Shown piece by piece: positions 9,208 through 17,511 of a DNA stretch of 64,000 nt (positions within the stretch are counted from its first letter, which is position 1; each line of letters starts with the position of its first letter). The notes beneath the pieces were generated by a model. The model was given only the letters and a program-made list of their open reading frames with translations. It was not told the DNA's origin and did not search any database. Origin of the DNA: Fibrobacteraceae bacterium (GTDB lineage Bacteria > Fibrobacterota > Fibrobacteria > Fibrobacterales > Fibrobacteraceae); the NCBI GenBank assembly GCA_017625775.1, contig JAGAKE010000002.1:124001-188000 (forward strand), written 5' to 3'. Made by a program: the position numbers and the translations under genes.

Positions 9208-9996
9208 ATGAAATATTCCTTTGATGATTTAGTAAAAATATTGGAAATGCTGCGTTCTGAAAATGGTTGCCCTTGGGACAAAGCTCAAGACACGCGTTCT
9301 TTGTTGCCTTATTTGATTGAAGAATCTTATGAATTCATTGATGCAGCTCAAAAGGGTTCCTATGAAAATATGCAAGAAGAACTTGGAGATGTTTTACTTC
9401 AAGTTGTTTTTCATGCTGAGGTTTGTAAAGAAAAAGGCATCTTTAATATTCAAGATGTTATTCAGGGAATTTGTGAAAAAATGGTTCGCCGTCATCCGCA
9501 TGTTTTCGGAAATGCAGTCGCCACTGATTCTTCTGCGGTCAGTAAGCAATGGGAGGCGATTAAGGCCGAAGAAAAAGCTAAGACGGGAAATGGCGTTCAA
9601 TCGGCAATGGACAAAGTGCCAAAAGGATTGCCTTCTCTTTTCAGAGCGCAAGAATTGCAACGTCGGGCTGCAAAATCTGGTTTTGATTGGCAACATGCTA
9701 AAGACTCCATAGAAAAAGTTTTGGAAGAATTTAGGGAATTTGTCGAGGAAAAACAAGTGGCTTCGTTTCCCTCTAAAGAACGCCTTGAAGAAGAGTTAGG
9801 AGATATTATTTTTTCTTTGACTAACTACGCCAGGCATTGTGGTTTAAATGTAGATACCGCTTTAGCTCGCTCAAACGCCAAGTTTGAAAAGAGATTTCGA
9901 ACGATGGAAAATATGGCAAGAAATCAAGAACTAAAAAAATTGTCTGATTCTGAACTTTTAAGTCTTTGGAAAAAGGCTAAAGAATGTTTAGAATAA
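9208..9996 (+). CDS. mazG: Nucleoside triphosphate pyrophosphohydrolase MazG
   Basis: Hydrolyses (d)NTPs, including damaged ones, to monophosphate and pyrophosphate. The 262-aa protein has the tandem MazG layout. The N-terminal unit shows GCPWDKAQDTRSLLPYLIEE, then EELGDVLLQVVFHA with the Mg-binding E-x-x-E and E-x-x-D pairs. The second unit has VLEEFREFVEE and EEELGDIIFSLTNYARH near residues 170-215. The ATG lies one base from the divergent dprA ATG. Its Shine-Dalgarno is poor (GGAAAG, 15 nt away); a TTG at 9199 would be better spaced but is less family-like. Its 3' end overlaps convergent aroC by 9 nt. Confidence 0.93.
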   Translation: MKYSFDDLVKILEMLRSENGCPWDKAQDTRSLLPYLIEESYEFIDAAQKGSYENMQEELGDVLLQVVFHAEVCKEKGIFNIQDVIQGICEKMVRRHPHVFGNAVATDSSAVSKQWEAIKAEEKAKTGNGVQSAMDKVPKGLPSLFRAQELQRRAAKSGFDWQHAKDSIEKVLEEFREFVEEKQVASFPSKERLEEELGDIIFSLTNYARHCGLNVDTALARSNAKFEKRFRTMENMARNQELKKLSDSELLSLWKKAKECLE

Positions 9997-11073
9997 ATTT
10001 TGACGAGCGCGGTTTCTTAAGTAAAGATCAGCAAGCACAAGAGCTGCCATACTTTCAACGATAACTGGTGCTCGCACGGCAACACAAGGGTCGTGTCTGC
10101 CGCGAGCCGCTAAAACGCCAGATTCTCCTAATTTGTTCACAGTAGGTTGTTCTTTCGCGATAGTAGCAGTTGGTTTAAAAGCAATCCGGCAAAGGATATT
10201 TTCGCCATTTGTAATTCCGCCTAAAGTTCCGCCTGCAAAATTTGTTTTTGTTGAAAATTTTCCGTTTTGGTAAACAGGAATATCGTTATGTTCGCTTCCT
10301 CGCATTTTAGCAGCAGAAAATCCAGAACCTATTTCAAAACCTTTGGTTGCAGGAATGCTTAACATTGCTTGAGCAAGTAAAGCTTCTGTTCTATCAAAAG
10401 CTGGTTCGCCAAGACAAGCAGGAACATTTTTAATTAATAGGGTTACAATCCCACCAACGCTATCTTTATTCATTTTAGCATCTGCAATTTCTTTTTCCAT
10501 TTTAGCAGAAGCCGTTTTGTCTGGACAACGAACAGGAGATTCTTCAATAGCTTCTAGCGTTACTTCATCTAAAGAAATATTAGAAGAAATATTTCCAACA
10601 TCAGAAACCCAAGCCAAAAATTCTGTATTCGTTAAATCTTGAAGCATTTTACGGGCGATACTGCCTGCAGCAACTCGAGCGGCCGTTTCTCTAGCAGAAC
10701 TTCTGCCACCGCCGCGGAAATCACGGAACCCATATTTTAAATCGTAAGTTAAGTCAGCGTGTCCGGGTCTATACCAAGTTTGCATTTCTGAGTAATCACC
10801 ACTTCTTTGATCTTCATTGAAAATGGCTAAAGAAATTGGCGTTCCTGTGGTTTTTCCTTCGAAAACGCCCGAAAGAATCTGAACCTTATCCCCTTCTTTT
10901 CTTGGGGTGGTCATAGAATTTTGCCCCGGGCGTCTTTTATCTAGGTAAATTTGTAAATCTTCTGGGCTAAGAGAAATGCCTGCAGGGCAGCCATCAATGG
11001 TTGCACCTATTCCTGCTCCATGGGATTCGCCCCAAGTAGAAATTGTAAATATTTTGCCGAATGAACTTGACAT
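9988..11073 (-). CDS. aroC: Chorismate synthase
   Basis: Last step of the shikimate pathway: converts EPSP to chorismate using reduced FMN. The 361-aa length is normal. All three family signatures are visible: WGESHGAGIGATIDG (residues 14-28, active-site His18), GHADLTYDLKYGFRDFRGGG with the following RSSARETAARVAAG (about 105-140), and RHDPCVAVRAPVIVESMAA near the C-terminus. It is monocistronic on the minus strand and convergent with mazG, the stops overlapping by 9 nt without a terminator hairpin between them. Identification is secure. Confidence 0.97.
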   Translation of the reverse strand: MSSSFGKIFTISTWGESHGAGIGATIDGCPAGISLSPEDLQIYLDKRRPGQNSMTTPRKEGDKVQILSGVFEGKTTGTPISLAIFNEDQRSGDYSEMQTWYRPGHADLTYDLKYGFRDFRGGGRSSARETAARVAAGSIARKMLQDLTNTEFLAWVSDVGNISSNISLDEVTLEAIEESPVRCPDKTASAKMEKEIADAKMNKDSVGGIVTLLIKNVPACLGEPAFDRTEALLAQAMLSIPATKGFEIGSGFSAAKMRGSEHNDIPVYQNGKFSTKTNFAGGTLGGITNGENILCRIAFKPTATIAKEQPTVNKLGESGVLAARGRHDPCVAVRAPVIVESMAALVLADLYLRNRARQNLF

Positions 11074-11143
11074 ATCTCAAAATATAGAATTATCTAAAAT
11101 ACACTTCTAAAAAGGAGATAATTGTAAATGTTTTTTTTGAATA

Positions 11144-11173
11144 TTGACAATGTTACAAAAAATTTACTAGATT
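11144..11173 (+). promoter_or_regulatory. Probable sigma-70 promoter for the 11195 gene
   Basis: A perfect -35 box TTGACA (11144-11149) is followed after 18 nt by TAGATT (11168-11173), matching the TAnnnT pattern of a -10 box. It lies 21 nt upstream of the ATG at 11195. The -10 is not strong. Confidence 0.4.
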
Positions 11174-11194
11174 TCAACTACTTTTGAGGCCATT

Positions 11195-11779
11195 ATGAAT
11201 AGAGTAGTTTTTCTTATCTCTTTTTTGATGTTTCATGTTTTTGTCGCGGCATCTACCTTAACTGGAGATAAAAACGAGTTTGCTGGCATCCCGTTTGGTA
11301 TGGACCGAGAAACGGTAATTGAAGAAATATTGAAATTAGGGTACGAACCGTATGGTATGGCTGAATCAAGTGACAGAATTGTTATTCCAGTGTTTATGAT
11401 GGGCGAACTTCCTGTTCAAGTGGATTTTCTTTTTAATCGCAATGAAAAATTTTATTCTTTTGAAATACGAACTGGTAGAATTGAAGCAGCACGTATGCCG
11501 AAGGTTTTTGAAGCGGCTTCTTACATGGGGGAACAGTTCAATTTAAAGTATGGAGCGCCAGGCAAATCTAACCCATTACAAGAAGCTAACTTGCGCGAAG
11601 GTTTAAATCTTTATGAAGAATGGTTTTCCGTTCGTTTGCTAAATGTATTTACCGCAATTGTTTCTAAAGATGGTCGTTTTTATACCATCGGTTCTGTAAC
11701 GCATCGTGTATTATCTGGGGAAAAAGCTCAAAAACAAAAATCAAGTGCGGCGACTTCTGTTAAAAAGGCTGCGTTTTGA
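11195..11779 (+). CDS. Secreted protein of unknown function
   Basis: A 194-aa protein with a clear signal peptide (MNRVVFLISFLMFHVFVAAS, cleavage likely near residue 19-20). The mature part begins FAGIPFGMDRETVIEEILKLGYEP, a pattern common in small periplasmic proteins where a short helix follows 'G.pfG.sre.v...l...G'. The core is probably a mixed alpha/beta fold. The C-terminal 20 residues are a charged, low-complexity tail (KAQKQKSSAA). I do not recognise a family. Its TGA overlaps the TTG start of the CE2 esterase, so the two are translationally coupled and may act together in the envelope or on polysaccharide. Confidence 0.65.
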   Translation: MNRVVFLISFLMFHVFVAASTLTGDKNEFAGIPFGMDRETVIEEILKLGYEPYGMAESSDRIVIPVFMMGELPVQVDFLFNRNEKFYSFEIRTGRIEAARMPKVFEAASYMGEQFNLKYGAPGKSNPLQEANLREGLNLYEEWFSVRLLNVFTAIVSKDGRFYTIGSVTHRVLSGEKAQKQKSSAATSVKKAAF

Positions 11780-12822
11780 AAGCTATAAGTTTTTTGGGAC
11801 TTTTGTTAATGCTTGCGATACATTCTTTAGCTAGTGATTTTTCTCATACTCAGTTTGTTGGATTGTGGGAAGAAAATTCAAATTTCTACAGAACAAGTGC
11901 GCCTGGAGCCAAAGTTTCTTTTAGAATATCAGGCGGAAAACTTGCTTTAGAAATGGCAGGAAATTCCTATTGGCAAGTTATTTTAAATGGTAAGCATGTA
12001 AAGAAAATACTAGTCACTGAACGCGCTTTTTATACGATAACCGATTCTCTTGCTCGCGGAAATTATTTAGTAGAAATTGTTCATTGCAGTGAGTCTTTAC
12101 CTGGTGAATCCTTTGTTTATGGCGTTCAATTATCTAAGTCAGAAGAATTTTTACCAATAGTAAAATCTTCGCGTCGTATAGAATTTATAGGGGATTCTTA
12201 CACTGTAGGTTATGGGGTTGAAGCCTTGGGTCCTGAAGAAGGAACAGTGGAAGAAACTACAAACACTACAAAAAGTTATGCTTATTTGATTGCTGAAAAA
12301 CTTCGTGCTGATTACAGAATTTCGGCTTTTAGCGGTCGAGGTCTTGTTCGTAATTACGCAGGAATTGAACCTAAATGGCCTATTCCAGAATTGATTAAAT
12401 ATACGGTTCCGGGTATGGCTGCTTCTGATAAAGGTGGAGCATTACGAGATTTTTCTGCTTGGGTGCCAAGCGTAATGGTTATTTTTGTTGGAATTAATGA
12501 TTTTCAGGGAGAAGGCGAACATCCTTCCCAAGCAGAATTTGTAAAAGCATACCGAGAAATGCTCTCCAAATTTCGAAAAAATTACCCCGGAGTGAAATTT
12601 TTACTAGTAGCTACTAAAGTTTGGCCTGAAGATTTATTGATTCCGGCTGTTCAACAAGTTTTTGAAGAAGAAAATAAAGCTGGTTTTAAAGATATTGCCA
12701 TGAAAGTTGTATATTCAGAAAATACGGCTTTACATGGTCATCCAAATGAACGTTCTCAAGCAGAAATGGCTAGAATTCTCTTGCCTGAGGTGGCTCGATT
12801 GGGTGGTTTTTTGAGCCGATAA
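11776..12822 (+). CDS. CE2-family acetyl-xylan esterase (SGNH hydrolase)
   Basis: Secreted carbohydrate esterase that removes acetyl groups from xylan or mannan. Residues 1-19 form a signal peptide. An N-terminal beta-jelly-roll (about 25-125) comes before the SGNH domain, the order typical of CE2. The nucleophile is in FIGDSYTVGYG (Ser141), the oxyanion Gly in FSGRG, the Asn in VIFVGINDF, and the catalytic His in HGHPNERSQ (His322 by position). CE2 enzymes often lack the Asp of the usual triad. Translation starts at TTG, placed over the stop of the preceding gene with AAAAAGG seven bases upstream. It would deacetylate hemicellulose to expose cellulose to the GH9 enzymes in this window. Confidence 0.87.
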   Translation: MKAISFLGLLLMLAIHSLASDFSHTQFVGLWEENSNFYRTSAPGAKVSFRISGGKLALEMAGNSYWQVILNGKHVKKILVTERAFYTITDSLARGNYLVEIVHCSESLPGESFVYGVQLSKSEEFLPIVKSSRRIEFIGDSYTVGYGVEALGPEEGTVEETTNTTKSYAYLIAEKLRADYRISAFSGRGLVRNYAGIEPKWPIPELIKYTVPGMAASDKGGALRDFSAWVPSVMVIFVGINDFQGEGEHPSQAEFVKAYREMLSKFRKNYPGVKFLLVATKVWPEDLLIPAVQQVFEEENKAGFKDIAMKVVYSENTALHGHPNERSQAEMARILLPEVARLGGFLSR

Positions 12823-12881
12823 AACATCACTTCTTGAATTTTCCTTCCAATATTGCTTTTTTTTATTGAAATAAAAAAGAA

Positions 12882-14282
12882 ATGGTTCGCGTTTCTCTTT
12901 TTTTATATATATTACATTTGTTCATTTTTTTAGTAGGAATGGCAGTAACAGGAATGCATAAAATCATCCATAAAACTTTAGCGTTGTTTAGAATGAATGT
13001 TCTAATTTTGGTGCTGCTTATTTTTACTGTGGTGGCCCTTCTAACGCATAAGTATGGATTGAACTCGCTATATAATATTGATGTGGCAAGTTATCCTTAT
13101 ATAGTTCCTACATCTGATTCCCTTGATGGTGGAAATTCGACTGTAAAATTATTACGAACAGATTCTTCTATCATAATGGATTATGAACTTCGCGAGGGAA
13201 TGCCTTATCCGTATGCAGGACTTCAAATTTACCTTGGCGATGGCAAAACAAAGGGAAAAGATTTATCTGCTTATGACAGCATTTTTCTTTGGATTAAACC
13301 TCGTGGAGAAGGCGCTGTTCGTTTATATTTACGCGGTTATGATAAAGATATTTATCGTGAAGGTGACTTAACTTCATTAAAATTTAATGAATTAGAATTT
13401 TTCCCATTAGAAGAAACCTACCCAGCTGTTTTTGTTCCGCAGGAATTGCGTGTTGCTAGTTGGTGGGTAGCTCAAAATGCAGTGAACGTTCATAAGGCTA
13501 GAGTTGATATTTCTAATGTTCCTCTAATCGAAATTCAAACAGGAACAGGGGCGTCTTTAGGGTATGGAACTTTTGAAATCATGGGTATTTGCTTTAAAGG
13601 GAAAATGATTTCAGAATTGCATTTAGTTTCTGTATTGATTTTTGCTTGGTTTATTACTTTCTTAGTGATTTTGCTTTTCCGCTTTATGGATTATCGCCGG
13701 GCACAAAAAATCAATAAAGAACGTCAAAAAGAATTGGAACGCAACCTAGCTGCTCTTGAAGTGGTGAAAAATAACTATGAACGTGAAAGTAAAACAGACC
13801 CATTAACAGGTTGTTTGAATAGAGCTGGTTTTGTAGATGTTTTAACTCGTGAACAAGAACGTTTAAATAAACATGGAATTCCTGTTTCTTTCGTGATTAT
13901 GGATATTGATCATTTTAAAGATGTGAATGACACATTTGGTCACAATACAGGCGATGAAGTTTTATTAAATCTTTCTCGATTGATTCAAAGTAAAATCAGA
14001 AATACTGACGCTCTTGTTCGTTGGGGCGGTGAAGAATTTGTGGTACTTTGCGGCGATACTCCGTTGCAAAACGCTCAGTTCCTTGCTGAAAAATTAAGAG
14101 CTACTGTAGAAGCATCTGTTTTGATTAAGCAACGTCAAATCACATGTTCTTTTGGTGTGGCTGAAATGGTGCCTGGTGAAGATCCGAAAAACTTATTTGA
14201 ACGCGCTGATAAAGCACTTTATTCCTCCAAAGAAGGTGGGCGTAATAGGGTAACAAGTGCAGCGTTCCGAGGTGGCGCTTAG
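12882..14282 (+). CDS. Membrane diguanylate cyclase with a periplasmic sensor domain
   Basis: Makes c-di-GMP from two GTP. Layout: a membrane segment at about residues 38-56, an extracytoplasmic beta-rich domain (about 65-240) resembling a carbohydrate-binding jelly roll, a second membrane segment (about 248-268), a short coiled coil, then a GGDEF domain. The signature is GGEEF (about 382-386), preceded by RNTD five residues upstream, an intact I-site for product inhibition. Both motifs suggest an active, feedback-controlled enzyme. The start is doubtful: the first 24 residues add an extra hydrophobic stretch, and ATG 12954 would give a more sensible topology with the basic HKIIHK segment in the cytoplasm. 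Confidence 0.85.
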   Translation: MVRVSLFLYILHLFIFLVGMAVTGMHKIIHKTLALFRMNVLILVLLIFTVVALLTHKYGLNSLYNIDVASYPYIVPTSDSLDGGNSTVKLLRTDSSIIMDYELREGMPYPYAGLQIYLGDGKTKGKDLSAYDSIFLWIKPRGEGAVRLYLRGYDKDIYREGDLTSLKFNELEFFPLEETYPAVFVPQELRVASWWVAQNAVNVHKARVDISNVPLIEIQTGTGASLGYGTFEIMGICFKGKMISELHLVSVLIFAWFITFLVILLFRFMDYRRAQKINKERQKELERNLAALEVVKNNYERESKTDPLTGCLNRAGFVDVLTREQERLNKHGIPVSFVIMDIDHFKDVNDTFGHNTGDEVLLNLSRLIQSKIRNTDALVRWGGEEFVVLCGDTPLQNAQFLAEKLRATVEASVLIKQRQITCSFGVAEMVPGEDPKNLFERADKALYSSKEGGRNRVTSAAFRGGA

Positions 14283-14674
14283 TGTTAAACAAAATCAAGT
14301 ATCTTTTTTTTCTTCTAGCTTTTCTTTTAATGATTGGCTGTGCCGGTTCTAAAAAATCGGAAGTGCAATTTGTTCCATTACAAATTTCATGGGAAACACT
14401 AGACGAACTAAGTACAGATGATGAGTTGGTTTCTAAATGTATGGTGCGCTTAACGAATTCCATTATGGAAAATTCTGAAGTGCAGAAAGAAGCGTCTTCG
14501 TCGGAATTTTCTTATTTGGCTACTATTTCCAAAACTTCTGAAAATAAAGATTCTCAATCATTATCGTTTGAAGGAAAATGTTCATTAGAAGCCGTTGTTA
14601 CAAATAAAACGCTTTGCCATTGGAAAGCGTCATGTGATTCAAGTGGAAGCGTTTTATTAGAATTTGTGAAATAA
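14282..14674 (+). CDS. Small lipoprotein of unknown function
   Basis: A 130-aa protein with a lipoprotein signal peptide: a basic start, a hydrophobic core and lipobox LMIGCAG with Cys20. The mature part is rich in Ser, Glu and Lys. It has four cysteines, two of them in a late CHWKASC motif that could form a disulfide. No family is recognised. It starts with GTG overlapping the TAG of the diguanylate cyclase gene, so it is co-translated with it. That makes a partner or ligand-presenting role for the sensor possible, but this is only inference from position. A strong terminator follows directly. Confidence 0.65.
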   Translation: MLNKIKYLFFLLAFLLMIGCAGSKKSEVQFVPLQISWETLDELSTDDELVSKCMVRLTNSIMENSEVQKEASSSEFSYLATISKTSENKDSQSLSFEGKCSLEAVVTNKTLCHWKASCDSSGSVLLEFVK

Positions 14675-14700
14675 AAAAGCTCTAAAAAGAGCTTTTTTTT
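14674..14700 (+). terminator. Rho-independent terminator
   Basis: The 10-bp stem AAAAAGCTCT / AGAGCTTTTT closes a 4-nt loop and is followed by further Ts. It ends the diguanylate cyclase / lipoprotein transcript. Confidence 0.88.
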
Positions 14701-14755
14701 GAATTAAACGAAAAAAACTCTCTTCAACCTCTAAAGAATTAAATATCTTTGTGGT

Positions 14756-15637
14756 ATGCGTACAGAAGAGCAGAATTTGGCTATACAATATCTGTCTGAC
14801 ACTGCAAAAGCGGTGGAAGCAAAGTTTGACGAATATTTACCATCTCCTACTATAGAACCATGCCGGTTGCATGAAGCAATGCGCTATTCTATGTTTGCTG
14901 GAGGCAAGCGTTTGCGGCCTGCTTTAGTGAAGGCTGCTTTTGAGTTGTTTGGCGGACAAGGGGAATCGGTGTGGTATGCGATGAGCGCTTTAGAAATGCT
15001 TCATACCTTCTCTTTGATTCATGATGATTTACCTTGTGTAGATAACGATGATATGCGTCGTGGAAAGCCGACTGCTCATAAAAAATTTGGTGAGGCTACT
15101 GCGGTTTTGGGTGGTGATGCTTTATGCATACTTGCTTTTGAATTAATGGCTAAAACAGGAAATGCTAAAGCTATTGAAATCCTTGCTCGTCAGTTGGGTA
15201 CGTTTGGTATGATTGGCGGCGAAATGCGAGATGTTGAGTGTGAAGGAAAAACCGTAACATTGGATGTTGTCGATTATATTCATTATCATAAAACAGCCGC
15301 TTTGATTGAAGCTTCTTTGTGCATTGGTGCGGAATTAGCTGGAGCTAGTGCGAAAGACATTGAAATTATTCAAAAGTTTGGAAAATCTATTGGATTAGCT
15401 TTTCAGGTGGTAGATGATATTTTAGATATTGTTTCTACTACAGAACAATTAGGTAAAGATGCAGGTTCCGATGAAGAAAGAGGAAAAGCTACTTACCCTT
15501 CAGTGATTGGCCTAGAAGCATCAAGAGAACGAGCGATGGCTTTGTATCGAGAAGCGATTGCAGAACTTGATGCTTTAGAAGGTAATACAGAAGTACTGCG
15601 TTCCATAGCTGCTTTTATTGTGACTAGAGTAAATTAA
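14756..15637 (+). CDS. ispA: Polyprenyl (farnesyl/geranylgeranyl) diphosphate synthase
   Basis: Condenses isopentenyl diphosphate with allylic diphosphates to make C15 or longer prenyl chains for quinone and undecaprenyl carriers. The 293-aa protein has GGKRLRPAL (about residues 43-51), a first Asp-rich motif HDDLPCVDNDD with the two-residue insertion typical of bacterial FPP synthases, and a second Asp-rich motif DDILD (about 221). The residues ahead of the first motif (SLIHDD) fit a medium-chain enzyme. The stop is two bases before dxs, so isoprenoid precursor synthesis and chain extension are one operon. The class is certain; exact chain length is inferred. Confidence 0.92.
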   Translation: MRTEEQNLAIQYLSDTAKAVEAKFDEYLPSPTIEPCRLHEAMRYSMFAGGKRLRPALVKAAFELFGGQGESVWYAMSALEMLHTFSLIHDDLPCVDNDDMRRGKPTAHKKFGEATAVLGGDALCILAFELMAKTGNAKAIEILARQLGTFGMIGGEMRDVECEGKTVTLDVVDYIHYHKTAALIEASLCIGAELAGASAKDIEIIQKFGKSIGLAFQVVDDILDIVSTTEQLGKDAGSDEERGKATYPSVIGLEASRERAMALYREAIAELDALEGNTEVLRSIAAFIVTRVN

Positions 15638-15639
15638 GT

Positions 15640-17511
15640 ATGCATATTCAGGATATTCAAACGCCTCAAGATATAAAGAACCTTTCCATTAAGGAATTGG
15701 AAGTATTAGCTGAAGAAATTAGAACCACTATTATTGGACAAGTTTCAAAACATGGTGGTCACTTAGCTTCTTCTCTTGGCGTGGTTGAGCTTACACTCGC
15801 ATTGCATCAAATTTATGATTTGCCCAAAGATGTTATGGTGTGGGATGTTGGTCACCAAGCTTATGTCCATAAATTATTGACTGGGCGCTTTAATCGTTTT
15901 AATACGCTTCGTCAGCAAGGTGGCTTATCTGGTTTTTTAAAGCGTTCTGAAAGTGAGTATGATCAGTTTGGCGCAGGTCATGCTTCTACTTCTATTTCAG
16001 CTGCTTTAGGTTTTGCTGTTGCTCGTGACCACTTTGGAAAAGACAATAGCGTTGTTGCTATTATCGGAGATGGTTCCTTGACTGGTGGTATGGCTTTTGA
16101 AGCCTTAAATAATGCCGGTGTTTTAAAACAAAATATTACAATCATCTTGAATGATAATAAGATGAGTATTGCACCGAATGTAGGTGCATTTTCAAAATAT
16201 TTAAACAGAATTATTTCAGACCCGAAATACAATAAATTACGCAGTGATGTTGATAAAACAATGCAACGTATTCCAGGCGTTCTTGGTTCTCGATTTAGAG
16301 ATCTTTTTGCCGCTATGGAAACAGCTACAAAGTTTGCATTTAAACCAGGTCGTCTTTTTGAAGATTTAGGAATTCGATATTTTGGACCTATTGATGGTCA
16401 TAATCTTGCAGAATTGATTCCGCTTTTAAAACAAGTAAAGGAATCTCCTGGGCCATGTTTAGTGCATGTGGTTACAGAAAAAGGTCGTGGATTAGCACTT
16501 GCCGAAAAGAATCCAACAAAATGGCATGGTTGTAATCCGTTTGATCCAGAAAGTGGCTTGCCGTTGTCTCCAGGAAATTCTAATCCATCATTGACATCTA
16601 TTTTTGGTAAAACTGTTTTAGAATTAGCTAAAGAAGATTCAAGAATTTTGGGAATTACTGCTGCCATGCCTTCAGGTTGTGGTTTAGATATTGTAGCTCA
16701 AGAATTGCCAGACCGCGTAGTTGATGTTGGAATTGCCGAAGAGCATGCAGTGACTTTTGCAGCAGGGCTTGCTTGTGCGGGTGTTATTCCGATTGTGGCA
16801 ATTTATTCCTCCTTTATGCAGCGTGCTTATGACCAAATCATGCATGATGTGGCTCTTCAAAATCTTCATGTTGTATTTGCTTTAGATCGAGCTGGTCTTG
16901 TTGGGGCAGATGGTCCTACTCATCATGGTGCATTTGATTTAAGTTTCTTGCGCTCTGTACCAGGCCTTGCAATAATGGCTCCTTCTGATGAACATGAAAT
17001 GCGAGCTATGTTGATTTCTGCCGTTAAGGAAATTCAAGGTCCTGTAGCTATTCGCTATCCACGAGGTAATGCGTTATCTAATGAATGGAAAGAATCTCTT
17101 CCAGAAATTCCTTACGGAAAATTTTTGGTAGAAGAGGAAGGCGAAGAAATATTATTGCTAGGTGCTGGATTCATGTTGCAAGAACTGAAGAAAACGGCAA
17201 AGATTTTGCAAGCTAAAGGTAAAAAGCCTACTCTTGTGAACGCCCGGTTTATCAAGCCTTTGGATACTGAAGCATACCGAGAACTTTTCGAAAAGCATTC
17301 TCTGATCGTTACTTTAGAAGACAATACTCTAGTTGGAGGTTATGGTTCTGCTATAGCAGAAATGCTTGTAGATTTTAATCTAAAGAACAAAACAATTCTT
17401 CGCTTTGGTTTGCCAGATGATTTTGTAGAACATGGTGAAGTTTCTAATTTGTACAAACAATTGAAAATTGACGGCGAATCAGTCGCTGAAAAAATAATGG
17501 AAGTCTTATAA
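15640..17511 (+). CDS. dxs: 1-deoxy-D-xylulose-5-phosphate synthase
   Basis: First enzyme of the MEP isoprenoid pathway; joins pyruvate and glyceraldehyde-3-phosphate using thiamine diphosphate. The 623-aa length is standard. Visible are the N-terminal VWDVGHQAYVHKLLTGR with conserved His, the thiamine-binding GDGSLTGGMAFEALNN, and the transketolase-type EEHAVTFAAGLA with SSFMQRAYDQIMHDV. The C-terminal domain (about 490-620) is complete. No Shine-Dalgarno precedes the ATG; coupling to ispA is likely. Its stop codon shares one base with the next gene's ATG. Confidence 0.97.
   Translation: MHIQDIQTPQDIKNLSIKELEVLAEEIRTTIIGQVSKHGGHLASSLGVVELTLALHQIYDLPKDVMVWDVGHQAYVHKLLTGRFNRFNTLRQQGGLSGFLKRSESEYDQFGAGHASTSISAALGFAVARDHFGKDNSVVAIIGDGSLTGGMAFEALNNAGVLKQNITIILNDNKMSIAPNVGAFSKYLNRIISDPKYNKLRSDVDKTMQRIPGVLGSRFRDLFAAMETATKFAFKPGRLFEDLGIRYFGPIDGHNLAELIPLLKQVKESPGPCLVHVVTEKGRGLALAEKNPTKWHGCNPFDPESGLPLSPGNSNPSLTSIFGKTVLELAKEDSRILGITAAMPSGCGLDIVAQELPDRVVDVGIAEEHAVTFAAGLACAGVIPIVAIYSSFMQRAYDQIMHDVALQNLHVVFALDRAGLVGADGPTHHGAFDLSFLRSVPGLAIMAPSDEHEMRAMLISAVKEIQGPVAIRYPRGNALSNEWKESLPEIPYGKFLVEEEGEEILLLGAGFMLQELKKTAKILQAKGKKPTLVNARFIKPLDTEAYRELFEKHSLIVTLEDNTLVGGYGSAIAEMLVDFNLKNKTILRFGLPDDFVEHGEVSNLYKQLKIDGESVAEKIMEVL

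Noticed and set aside
9317-9712. A 131-codon frame inside mazG.
   Set aside because: Lys/Phe/Met-rich shadow in another frame of a well-identified gene.
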